From Roseicyclus sp. (GTDB taxonomy: Bacteria; Pseudomonadota; Alphaproteobacteria; Rhodobacterales; Rhodobacteraceae): a stretch of DNA of 14,306 nt. The notes beneath the pieces are model-generated. The model saw nothing but the letters and a program-made list of their open reading frames with translations. It was not told the DNA's origin and made no database searches. Shown here in pieces: positions 1-5,748 of the stretch. Positions within the stretch are counted from its first letter, which is position 1. Each line of letters opens with the position of its first letter. The DNA lies in the NCBI GenBank assembly GCA_018401055.1, contig JAGYLB010000113.1, positions 1-14,306 of the forward strand. Direction: 5' to 3'. A program made the translations under genes and the position numbers.

Positions 1-232
1 TGCACCCGTTCGACATCTCGACCAAGGTCTCGTCGGTCCGCGTCAGACCACCCTCGGCGCGCACCAGATCGGCGTCGATGTTCACCTCGGACATGTCGTT
101 GACGATCACGGCCACGCGCCGCCCCTCGCGGTTTTGCAAGACGCGGTTCAGCAGCGTGGTCTTTCCGGCGCCCAGAAAGCCCGACAGGACGGTGACAGGC
201 AGGCGCGCGTCGGCGGTGGGGTTGGTCGGCAT
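1..232 (-). CDS. COG0523/CobW-family metallochaperone GTPase, N-terminal part
   Basis: The visible 77 residues start at ATG 232-230 and run off the left edge. They contain a P-loop, [15 protein letters not shown] (about residues 19-33), then [14 protein letters not shown], typical of COG0523 G3E GTPases (CobW, YjiA, ZigA, ZagA). The visible part ends at EMSNGC, the beginning of the family's CxCC metal-binding motif. Family members hydrolyse GTP to deliver zinc or another metal to target proteins in the cytoplasm. A GAGGA ribosome-binding site (240-244) lies 7 bases before the start. The gene sits directly behind a palindrome resembling a Zur operator, which favours a zinc-starvation role (ZigA/ZagA type) over cobalamin synthesis. 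This functional split is inference, because the C-terminal domain is not visible. Confidence 0.9.
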   Translation of the reverse strand, partial: MPTNPTADARLPVTVLSGFLGAGKTTLLNRVLQNREGRRVAVIVNDMSEVNIDADLVRAEGGLTRTDETLVEMSNGC

Positions 233-252
233 GGGGGTGTCCTCACTGATGA

Positions 253-292
253 CTTGCGGGAGTGTTATATTATCACATAACACTCCCGCAAG
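253..292 (-). promoter_or_regulatory. Perfect 40-bp palindrome with promoter; probable Zur operator
   Basis: Arms 253-268 (CTTGCGGGAGTGTTAT) and 277-292 are perfect 16-base inverted repeats with an 8-base centre. Within it, 263-277 (TGTTATATTATCACA) matches the proteobacterial Zur core TGTTATAnTATAACA at all but one position. On the minus strand a TTGCGG -35 (291-286) and TATAAC -10 (269-264), 16 bases apart, lie inside the palindrome, so a bound repressor would block the promoter. Transcription would start near 257, about 25 bases before the GTPase start codon. The promoter position and the target gene family support an operator over a terminator. Zur is inferred from the motif; the regulator gene is not in the window. 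Confidence 0.65.
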
Positions 293-318
293 CCCCTGAC
301 GCGAACTCAGGCCACGCC

Positions 319-347
319 TTGAAATCTGCGCGCGACACGCGTATCTG
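319..347 (+). promoter_or_regulatory. Candidate sigma-70 promoter for ssrA
   Basis: TTGAAA at 319-324 (five of six consensus bases) is followed after 17 bases by TATCTG at 342-347, a weak -10. Transcription would begin near 354, just before the first bases that pair within the tmRNA precursor (364-369). No other promoter-like pair stands out between the palindrome and the RNA. Confidence 0.4.
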
Positions 348-354
348 TAGGATG

Positions 355-680
355 TTCCGGCAACGGGACTATGGACATAAACGCGCTCGTAATACGCGGC
401 TCGGACCCGGGGGCGGTACCCGGCGGCTCCACCAAACATCCGTCATTTGCGGATCATGGGGCCGAAACAGGATCGACGAACGTCTAAAGGGGTTATGCTT
501 TGTCCCGGTGAGGTACCACCGTTATCGGTCCGAAACGTACAGTTGCAAATGACAACCGTGCTCCGGCAATGGCTCTGGCAGCGTAAGCTGCTCGAGTCGC
601 CGAAACTAAGCCCTTGCGCCTAGCAGCGTAAGGCGGGGTTCGCAGGCACCTGGCAACAGAAGCCTGCACTTCCCCTCTTG
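355..680 (+). ncRNA. ssrA: Circularly permuted two-piece tmRNA (alpha type)
   Basis: tmRNA rescues stalled ribosomes and adds a degradation tag. The order is permuted, as in alphaproteobacteria: the acceptor piece comes first. Its T arm is CCGGG 407-411, loop GGCGGTA, CCCGG 419-423. Acceptor strand CGGCTCC (424-430), discriminator A and an encoded CCA (432-434) follow. A spacer hairpin (ATCCG 438-442 / CGGAT 450-454) precedes the coding piece, which starts at GGGGCCG (458-464) and pairs with CGGCTCC through 7 bp including one G-U. CGGGAC (364-369) pairs with GTCCCG (502-507), joining the pieces. The tag frame 545-586 encodes ANDNRAPAMALAA, then TAA. The stop sits in the loop of hairpin GCAGC/GCTGC (578-591). 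Further helices are 612-619/626-633 and 642-647/662-667. The internal landmarks are firm; both outer ends are approximate. Confidence 0.93.
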
Positions 681-712
681 CCACGCCCTCCGTCCGCCCA
701 GCCCCGCTCACC

Positions 713-735
713 ACGGTTGGTCACCGTCATTTTTT
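713..735 (+). terminator. Candidate Rho-independent terminator of ssrA
   Basis: ACGGT (713-717), loop TGGTC and ACCGT (723-727) form a 5-bp stem followed by CA and six T (730-735). The stem is short but the T tract is rare in this GC-rich window. It lies about 45 bases after the last tmRNA helix and before the next gene, so it would separate ssrA from the downstream membrane-protein gene. Confidence 0.5.
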
Positions 736-814
736 CACGCGCAAGTGATCCGATCCCGCCCGCTCCTCGTTAAAGGGGCATTGGACCGTTACAAGCGCCC
801 CCGAAAGGACCGAC

Positions 815-1180
815 ATGACCGCCATCGACTACATCAACTTCGCGGCCGCGATCCTGACCGTGGCGCTTGGCCTGATGGGCTGGCTGGCACCGCGCTGGAC
901 GATGGAGGTTCTCGACATGAAAGCCGGTCCGTCGAACATGGCCTATACCGAGGTCTCCGCCGCCTCGGGGTGCCTGTTCGTGGGCCTCGGCGTCGGCGCG
1001 ATGGTCTTGGATCAGCCGCTGGCATGGGTCGTCGTGGGTCTTGCCTATGCGGGGGCCGCGACCGGGCGCGTAACCTCGATCTTCCGCGACAATGCCGCAA
1101 GCCGCCAGAGTTGGACGTTTTTTGGCTGCGAGGCGGCGCTTGCGGCGTGGTTGATCCTGGCCAATCTGCCGGCTGCCTGA
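815..1180 (+). CDS. Small four-helix membrane protein, DUF4345-like
   Basis: This 121-residue protein has four hydrophobic segments, about residues 8-25, 45-62, 68-85 and 98-118, and little else. The segment TEVSAASGCLFVGLG and the following AGAATGRVTSIFRD resemble DUF4345-type small inner-membrane proteins, a family without a known function; this assignment is from memory and tentative. An AAAGGA ribosome-binding site lies about 8 bases before ATG 815. It stands alone after the ssrA terminator and 100 bases before sspB. Base composition and codon use match the neighbours, so there is no sign of transfer. Confidence 0.8.
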   Translation: MTAIDYINFAAAILTVALGLMGWLAPRWTMEVLDMKAGPSNMAYTEVSAASGCLFVGLGVGAMVLDQPLAWVVVGLAYAGAATGRVTSIFRDNAASRQSWTFFGCEAALAAWLILANLPAA

Positions 1181-1280
1181 GGGCTCCAGCATAGGCCGAG
1201 CGCGCCACAGCGCTGCACGCCTTTCAAATCGAAACGAATCTTCTATGGTGATGGCATCTTACAGGGATGCCCCGCCACTC

Positions 1281-1757
1281 ATGACCGACCGCACCTCCTC
1301 CATCGCCTATGGCCGCTTGATGCACCACGCCATGCGTGGCCTGATTCAGCGGGTCCTGTCGGATGTGGCGCGCACGGGCCTGCCGGGGGATCACCATTTC
1401 TTCATCACTTTCGACACGACCGCCGATGGGGTCGGGTTGGCCGACTGGCTGCGCGACCGCTACCCGGAGGAAATGACCATCGTCATCCAGCACTGGTATG
1501 ACGGGCTGGCGGTTGATGACGACGGGTTTTCCATCGTGCTGAACTTCGGCGACAACCCCGAGGCGCTGCGCATTCCCTTCGATGCAATCCGGACCTTCGT
1601 AGACCCTTCCGTCGAATTCGGCCTGCGCTTCGAGCGCACCGAGGGCCCCGAGACCGACCCCGATGATGACCCGCAAGGCCCGACCGACGGCGACGCGCGC
1701 CCCCAATCCCACGATGCCGAGGTTGTCCGGCTGGATACGTTCCGAAAGAACCACTGA
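1281..1757 (+). CDS. sspB: SspB, ClpXP adaptor for ssrA-tagged proteins (alpha type)
   Basis: SspB binds the ssrA tag and tethers the tagged protein to ClpX, speeding degradation in the cytoplasm. The 158-residue sequence follows the alphaproteobacterial SspB pattern: an N-terminal helix (YGRLMHHAMRGLIQRVL, 10-26), then GDHHFFITFDT (36-46), YPEEMTIVIQH (61-71), FSIVLNFG (83-90), IPFDAIRTFVDPSVEFGLRF (98-117). A long acidic, Pro-rich linker (about 121-146) leads to the tail VVRLDTFRK (148-156), the likely ClpX-binding peptide. ATG 1281 was chosen because homologues begin with this short N-terminus. An in-frame ATG at 1245 has no ribosome-binding site. A small hairpin (GGCATC 1253-1258 / GATGCC 1266-1271) lies just upstream and partly contains the only SD-like bases. 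The substrate-tagging RNA gene ssrA is about 0.6 kb upstream. Confidence 0.93.
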   Translation: MTDRTSSIAYGRLMHHAMRGLIQRVLSDVARTGLPGDHHFFITFDTTADGVGLADWLRDRYPEEMTIVIQHWYDGLAVDDDGFSIVLNFGDNPEALRIPFDAIRTFVDPSVEFGLRFERTEGPETDPDDDPQGPTDGDARPQSHDAEVVRLDTFRKNH

Positions 1758-1838
1758 TCGCACCATGCGGGGGCTTGCCCCACGCCCATGACCGGGTAGA
1801 ACTGCGCCCAAATTGGTCCTGATCAGGCATTTCATCCC

Positions 1839-2402
1839 ATGGCGTCCAGTGACTTCTCCCTCTTCATGGGCCAGCTCTTGCGCCGCCCGCATCAGGTCGT
1901 GGCCCTTGCCCCTTCCTCGCGCTTCCTCTGCGCCGAGATGGTGGCGCAGATCGACCCGGCCGCAGGCCCGGTGATCGAACTGGGCGCGGGCACCGGTAAC
2001 ATCACACAGGCCATTCTCGACCGCGGCGTGGCGCAAGAAGACCTTCATTCCATCGAGATGAACCCCGAGTTTTGCGACCGCCTGCGCGCCCGCTTTCCAC
2101 GCCTGAACGTCTATCAGATGAGCGCGGGAGAGGTCGGCACCTTGGCCGTCGAAGGCGCACAGGCCGTGGTGTCGGGCCTGCCGCTGTTGTCGATGCCGCT
2201 CGGCCTGCAACGCGACATCCTGACCGGCACCTTCCAGCGCGTTCGCTCCGGCGGCAGCTATGTGCAATTCACCTACGGCCCCAAGCCCCCCGTCGCGCGC
2301 GCGGTGCGCGAGGAACTGGGGCTGGACTGGAGCGTTTCGCACAAGATCTGGTGGAACATGCCGCCCGCCCGGGTCTATCGCTTCACCCGAACCGCACACT
2401 GA
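1839..2402 (+). CDS. COG3963-type phospholipid N-methyltransferase
   Basis: This is a 187-residue class I SAM-dependent methyltransferase with the SAM-binding motif VIELGAGTGNIT (45-56) and an acidic residue at E73 (SIE) for the ribose. VSGLPLLSMP (111-120), the catalytic-loop position, and YVQFTYGPKPPV (141-152) match the Sinorhizobium-type PmtA/COG3963 family. That family methylates phosphatidylethanolamine toward phosphatidylcholine at the inner membrane. The N-terminal RRPHQVVALAPSSRFL, a basic and amphipathic stretch, also fits. KsgA-type rRNA dimethyltransferases share the fold, but their NLPY motif is replaced by SGLP, so I reject that alternative. No strong ribosome-binding site precedes ATG 1839. 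Substrate specificity is inferred from family and not proven. Confidence 0.82.
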   Translation: MASSDFSLFMGQLLRRPHQVVALAPSSRFLCAEMVAQIDPAAGPVIELGAGTGNITQAILDRGVAQEDLHSIEMNPEFCDRLRARFPRLNVYQMSAGEVGTLAVEGAQAVVSGLPLLSMPLGLQRDILTGTFQRVRSGGSYVQFTYGPKPPVARAVREELGLDWSVSHKIWWNMPPARVYRFTRTAH

Positions 2403-2474
2403 GGCACGCGGGCGCATTGCACGCCGCGCAGCACGGCGATAAACGGCATGCAACGGCATACCGGAGGGACCAAG

Positions 2475-3867
2475 ATGACAGCCACACGCACAGAATCCGA
2501 CAGTTTCGGCCCGCTCGAGGTGCAAGCCGACCGCTATTGGGGCGCTCAGACGCAGCGCTCGATCATGAATTTCCCGATCGGCTGGGAAAAGCAGCCCGTG
2601 GCCATCGTGCGCGCGCTGGGTGTGATCAAGCGCGCCTGCGCCGAAGTGAACAAGGCCAGCGGCAAACTGGATGCGCCGCTTGCCGACGCCATGATCGCCG
2701 CCGCGCAAGAGGTGATCGACGGCAAGCTCGACGATCATTTCCCGCTGGTCGTCTGGCAGACGGGGTCCGGCACCCAGTCGAACATGAACGCGAACGAGGT
2801 GATCTCGAACCGCGCCATCGAGATGCTGGGCGGCGTGATCGGCTCCAAGAAGCCGGTCCACCCCAACGACCATGTGCAACATGGGCCAGTCGTCGAACGA
2901 CACCTTCCCGACCGCAATGCACATTGCCGCAGCCGTCACCTGCCATCAGGTGCTGATCCCCGGCCTTGAAAAACTGGCCGAGGGGCTTGAGGCCAAGGCC
3001 GAGGCCTTCCGCGACATCATCAAGATCGGCCGCACCCATACGCAGGACGCGACGCCGCTTACGCTCGGGCAGGAGTTTTCGGGCTATGCCATGCAGATCC
3101 GCAACGGCATCGCGCGCATCAAGCTCGCGCTGCCGGGCATCTACGAGTTGGCCCAGGGCGGCACGGCCGTCGGCACCGGGCTCAACACCGAAAAGGGTTG
3201 GGATACGACGGTTGCGGCCAAGATCGCCGAGATCACCGGCCTGCCCTTCGTCACCGCCCCCAACAAGTTCGAGGCGCTGGCCGCGCATGACGCGATGGTC
3301 TTCATGTCGGGCGCGGTCAAGACCGTGGCCATGGCTGCCTATAAAATCGCCAATGACATGAGGTTTCTGGGCTCGGGCCCGCGCTCGGGTCTGGGCGAGT
3401 TGATCTTGCCGGAAAACGAACCCGGCTCGTCGATCATGCCGGGCAAGGTGAACCCGACGCAGGCCGAAGCGATGACGCAGGTCTGCGCCCATATTCTTGG
3501 CAATGACGCGGCGATTTCCTTTGCCGGGTCGCAGGGCCATTTCGAGTTGAACGTCTACAACCCGATGATGGCCTACAACCTGCTGCAGAGCATGACGCTG
3601 TTGGGCCATGCCGCCGACAGTTTCACCCTGCGCATGCTGGAGGGGACCGAGGCGAACGTGGAGCGGATCGAAAAGCTGATGCGCGAGTCCCTGATGCTGG
3701 TGACCGCACTGGCGCCGACCATCGGCTATGACAATGCCACCAAGGTCGCCAAGACCGCCCACAAGAACGGCACGACGCTGCGCGAGGAAGCCATCGCCTT
3801 GGGCTTTGTCGATGCGGAAACCTTTGACCGCGTGGTGCGCCCCGAGGACATGATCGGCCCGTCATGA
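2475..3867 (+). pseudogene. fumC: Class II fumarase FumC, frameshifted by one inserted base
   Basis: FumC interconverts fumarate and malate in the TCA cycle as a cytoplasmic homotetramer. ATG 2475 follows a GGAGGG site. The first frame reads through [19 protein letters not shown] to HPNDHV. An extra C at 2877 then shifts the frame, and [17 protein letters not shown] continues one frame over. Removing that base gives [17 protein letters not shown] and a 463-residue protein, the normal length. The rest is intact, including the superfamily signature [13 protein letters not shown] (encoded near 3424-3462). As written, translation stops around 2969 after a nonsense tail. Since every other conserved element is perfect, a sequencing error or a very recent mutation is likely. 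The stop overlaps the next start by ATGA. Confidence 0.93.
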
Positions 3868-4052
3868 CCGGAAAGCTTGTCAGCCTGTCGCGCGCGCGCA
3901 AGACCCGCGCGCGCGAGGACAAGCGGCAAAAGGCCGATGCCAATGCCGCGAAGTTCGGTCTGAGCAAGGCAGAGCGCGCGGCGCAGGCGCAGGCCGCTGA
4001 CAAGGCCGCGCGCCTGCTGGACGCCCACCGCCGCGAGGACGGGGACCAATGA
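3864..4052 (+). CDS. DUF4169 family small basic protein
   Basis: This 62-residue protein is rich in Lys, Arg and Ala. It begins with [18 protein letters not shown] and continues with [18 protein letters not shown], a pattern I recognise as DUF4169, a family without known function that is common in alphaproteobacteria. It is probably helical throughout and soluble, with a highly charged surface that could bind nucleic acid; that is speculation. Its ATG overlaps the fumC stop (ATGA at 3864-3867), and its own stop overlaps the next start in the same way (4049-4052), so the three genes are probably translated together. Confidence 0.82.
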   Translation: MTGKLVSLSRARKTRAREDKRQKADANAAKFGLSKAERAAQAQAADKAARLLDAHRREDGDQ

Positions 4053-4270
4053 CCGGCCGCCCGCGCAAACATTCGCTGACCTTGCGCGGGCACCGCACCA
4101 GCGTATCGCTGGAAGATGCCTTCTGGTCCGAATTGCAACGGCTGGCGGAGGCGCGCGGCCTGTCGGTGAACGAGCTGGTGGCGGAAATCGACGGCGGTCG
4201 CGGCGTCACCTCGGGGCTTGCCGCCGCCATCCGCGTGCATGTGCTCGACGCTGTCAAGGCGGGGCGTTAG
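4049..4270 (+). CDS. Ribbon-helix-helix domain protein
   Basis: This 73-residue protein contains HRTSVSLEDAFWSELQRLAEARGLSVNELVAEID. The short strand TSVSLE is followed by two helices joined at a Gly-Leu-Ser turn, as in ribbon-helix-helix proteins (RHH_4-like, Arc/CopG fold). Such proteins dimerise through the strand and bind DNA, often repressing their own operon. The N-terminal RPRKHSLTLRGHR stretch is basic. The start overlaps the DUF4169 stop by ATGA, so the two are translationally coupled. The pairing of a small partner with an RHH protein recalls toxin-antitoxin layout, but the DUF4169 partner shows no toxin feature. The target is unknown. Confidence 0.82.
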   Translation: MTGRPRKHSLTLRGHRTSVSLEDAFWSELQRLAEARGLSVNELVAEIDGGRGVTSGLAAAIRVHVLDAVKAGR

Positions 4271-4315
4271 GGCCGCGTTAACCGGAATCGGGGCAGGATG
4301 GAGGGCATGGAAAAC

Positions 4316-4564
4316 ATGTCGCCCCACAAATCGCCCGAGGCCTTTCTTGCCGATGTCTTCGGCAGCAAGCTGGTCTTGAATGGCAAGGTCGTCCGCCGGT
4401 CATTGCGCGATGTCGACCGCTATTTCGGGCGCGATGCCTTTATCGAAGAAGTCTATCGACGCGGCTTTCGCGCCATCGAAAATGCGGGCCAGATCGTGAT
4501 CTTTTGCAATGCGGAACCTGTCCGTATCCTGCGCCCGAAGGCGAAACTGCCAGCCACGATGTAG
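4316..4564 (+). CDS. Small conserved-looking protein of unknown function
   Basis: I do not recognise a functional family. The product is 82 residues and begins MSPHKSPEAFLADVFGSK. A central VVRRSLRDVDRYFGRDAFIEEVYRRGF is helical and basic, and the C-terminal half, RAIENAGQIVIFCNAEPVRIL, looks like a beta-strand pair with a single Cys. I place the start at ATG 4316 because GGAGGG (4300-4305) is 10 bases upstream. Two in-frame ATGs at 4298 and 4307 would add six or three residues but have poorly placed ribosome-binding sites. It follows the RHH gene by 45 bases and is the last plus-strand gene before a palindrome cluster. I believe similar proteins occur in other Rhodobacteraceae, without known role. 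Confidence 0.7.
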   Translation: MSPHKSPEAFLADVFGSKLVLNGKVVRRSLRDVDRYFGRDAFIEEVYRRGFRAIENAGQIVIFCNAEPVRILRPKAKLPATM

Positions 4565-4568
4565 TCCA

Positions 4569-4636
4569 GCGGAAAACCCGGGTTTTCCGCCTTGGAAACC
4601 TCGAGGTTTCCAAGGCGTTTTCCTCACGGAAAACGC
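4569..4636. repeat. Three abutting palindromes between convergent genes
   Basis: Palindrome 1 is 4569-4590, perfect over 22 bp and centred on CCCGGG. Palindrome 2 is 4588-4617, perfect over 30 bp and centred on CTCGAG. Palindrome 3 is 4615-4636, with 9-base arms GCGTTTTCC/GGAAAACGC around TCAC. Neighbours share edge bases, and the GGAAAAC/GTTTTCC arms of units 1 and 3 can also pair with each other, so alternative folds exist. It lies 5 bases after the plus-strand gene stop, and the minus-strand tusA-like stop (4626-4624) falls inside unit 3. It could serve as a bidirectional terminator without T tract, or be a dispersed REP-like intergenic element. A genome search is needed to decide. Confidence 0.9.
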
Positions 4637-4863
4637 TTAGCCCTTCGCCACGAAAACACCGCCGCCCTGCCCTCGACGGCCTGCCCCACCAGACTGTGGC
4701 CGCCTTCCGCGCAGAAATGCGGCACATCGATCTCTGCCATGGGATCATCGGCCACCAGCCGCACCACCTGCCCCGGCCGCAGCGCCGCCAGCTTCTGGCG
4801 CAGCCGCAAAACCGGCAGCGGGCATTTCAGCCCCTGCGCGTCGATTTCCACATCCCAATCCAT
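4624..4863 (-). CDS. TusA-family sulfur-carrier protein
   Basis: This 79-residue protein reads DAQGLKCPLPVLRLRQKLAAL (residues 8-28). The CPLP segment with Cys14 is the TusA/SirA/YedF active site that carries a persulfide. ADDPMAEIDVPHFC (38-51) and the following Gly-His are also typical. TusA proteins relay sulfur in the cytoplasm for tRNA thiolation, molybdenum cofactor or related pathways; the exact partner cannot be read here. The last four codons and the stop are supplied by palindrome 3 of the repeat cluster, so the C-terminal RRAKRFP is probably not conserved. It is divergent from ccdA, with 87 bases between the start codons. Confidence 0.85.
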   Translation of the reverse strand: MDWDVEIDAQGLKCPLPVLRLRQKLAALRPGQVVRLVADDPMAEIDVPHFCAEGGHSLVGQAVEGRAAVFSWRRAKRFP

Positions 4864-4875
4864 GCGCCTCCGATA

Positions 4876-4920
4876 CGTCACGCGACAGGCCACGCGAATG
4901 TGACGCGTTGGCGCGTGACG
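4876..4920. promoter_or_regulatory. Inverted repeat in the tusA-like/ccdA divergent region
   Basis: CGTCACGCG (4876-4884) and CGCGTGACG (4912-4920) are perfect 9-base arms 27 bases apart. A third related copy, GTGACGCG, lies at 4900-4907. The arrangement, centred between two divergent starts (4863 and 4951), could be a pair of operator half-sites controlling both genes, or simply a GC-rich hairpin. I see no clear -35/-10 pair for either gene. Confidence 0.35.
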
Positions 4921-4950
4921 CCCCGCATCGAACCGGCTAGACCCATCCCC

Positions 4951-5706
4951 ATGTTCGGGATCGACCTTTTTGACGCCAGCCTTTTGCCCGCAATGCTGGT
5001 GGCTTTCGCCGCTGGCATCCTGAGTTTTCTCAGCCCCTGTGTGCTGCCCATCGTGCCGCCCTATCTGGCCTACATGGGCGGCATCACCATGGCCGAAATC
5101 GACGGCGATGCCCGCACCGCCCGGCGCAAGGCATTGACGGCGGCGCTGTTCTTCGTGCTGGGCCTGTCGACCGTCTTTGTGTTCCTTGGCTTCACAGCCT
5201 CGATCTTCGGCCAGTTCTTCTTGCAAAACCAGATCTTGCTGGGCCAGATCTCGGGCGCAGTCATCATCGTCTTCGGCCTGCATTTTCTGGGCGTGATCAC
5301 CATCCCGATCCTGAACCGCGAGGCGCGGCTCGATGCCGGCGACCGCGGCGGCTCGGCCTTGGGCGCCTATGTTCTGGGCCTAGCCTTCGCCTTTGGTTGG
5401 ACGCCCTGCATCGGGCCGCAGCTTGGCGCGATCCTGTCCATCGCCGCGATGGAGGCGAGCGTGACGCGCGGCACCACGCTCTTGGCCGTCTATGCCGTCG
5501 GTCTGGGCATCCCCTTCTTGCTGGCAGCCGCCTTCATCGACCGGGCGATGGGCATCATGGGGCGCATGAAACGGCATATGAAGACGATCGAGCGCATCAT
5601 GGGCCTGCTTTTGGTCGCGGTCGGTGTGGCGCTGATCACGGGGGCCTTTTCGGCCTTTTCCTTCTGGCTCTTGGAAACCTTCCCCGCGCTGGGCGCGTTG
5701 GGCTGA
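4951..5706 (+). CDS. ccdA: CcdA cytochrome c biogenesis / thiol transporter protein
   Basis: CcdA passes electrons from cytoplasmic thioredoxin across the inner membrane to periplasmic thiol proteins used in cytochrome c maturation. The 251-residue product has about six membrane helices. It carries the two conserved cysteines in their usual settings: FLSPCVLPIVPPYLAYMGG (Cys30) and FAFGWTPCIGPQLG (Cys153). The length is typical for the short CcdA class and excludes full-length DsbD, which has added periplasmic domains. ATG 4951 begins just ahead of the first helix; a frame upstream is open but shows no start signal or conserved sequence. No strong ribosome-binding site is visible. The tusA-like sulfur-carrier gene is divergent from it. 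Confidence 0.93.
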   Translation: MFGIDLFDASLLPAMLVAFAAGILSFLSPCVLPIVPPYLAYMGGITMAEIDGDARTARRKALTAALFFVLGLSTVFVFLGFTASIFGQFFLQNQILLGQISGAVIIVFGLHFLGVITIPILNREARLDAGDRGGSALGAYVLGLAFAFGWTPCIGPQLGAILSIAAMEASVTRGTTLLAVYAVGLGIPFLLAAAFIDRAMGIMGRMKRHMKTIERIMGLLLVAVGVALITGAFSAFSFWLLETFPALGALG

Positions 5707-5748
5707 CAGGCCCTATACCCGCCCCAATCCCCCGCTATGCTGCGCGCC

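Noticed and set aside
253..292. The palindrome as a Rho-independent terminator
   Set aside because: It sits immediately upstream of a start codon, has no T tract after it, and holds a -35/-10 pair with 16-base spacing.
262..552. Open frame of 96 codons over the tmRNA region
   Set aside because: It covers the acceptor piece and tag region of ssrA, has no conserved protein character, and the RNA structure explains the sequence.
1818..1827. Palindrome CCTGATCAGG before the methyltransferase gene
   Set aside because: Short and unsupported by promoter elements; such 10-bp symmetry can occur by chance.
1224..2939. 571-codon open frame on the minus strand, antisense to sspB, the methyltransferase and fumC
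   Set aside because: It runs opposite three clear genes and its His/Arg/Gly-rich translation is typical of a high-GC shadow frame.
2626..3762. 378-codon minus-strand open frame antisense to fumC
   Set aside because: Shadow of fumC; no motif, and the plus-strand frames carry all fumarase signatures.
3864..4270. Toxin-antitoxin module made of the DUF4169 and RHH proteins
   Set aside because: The layout is similar, but the DUF4169 protein shows no toxin fold or catalytic residues, and both genes are tied to a housekeeping gene.
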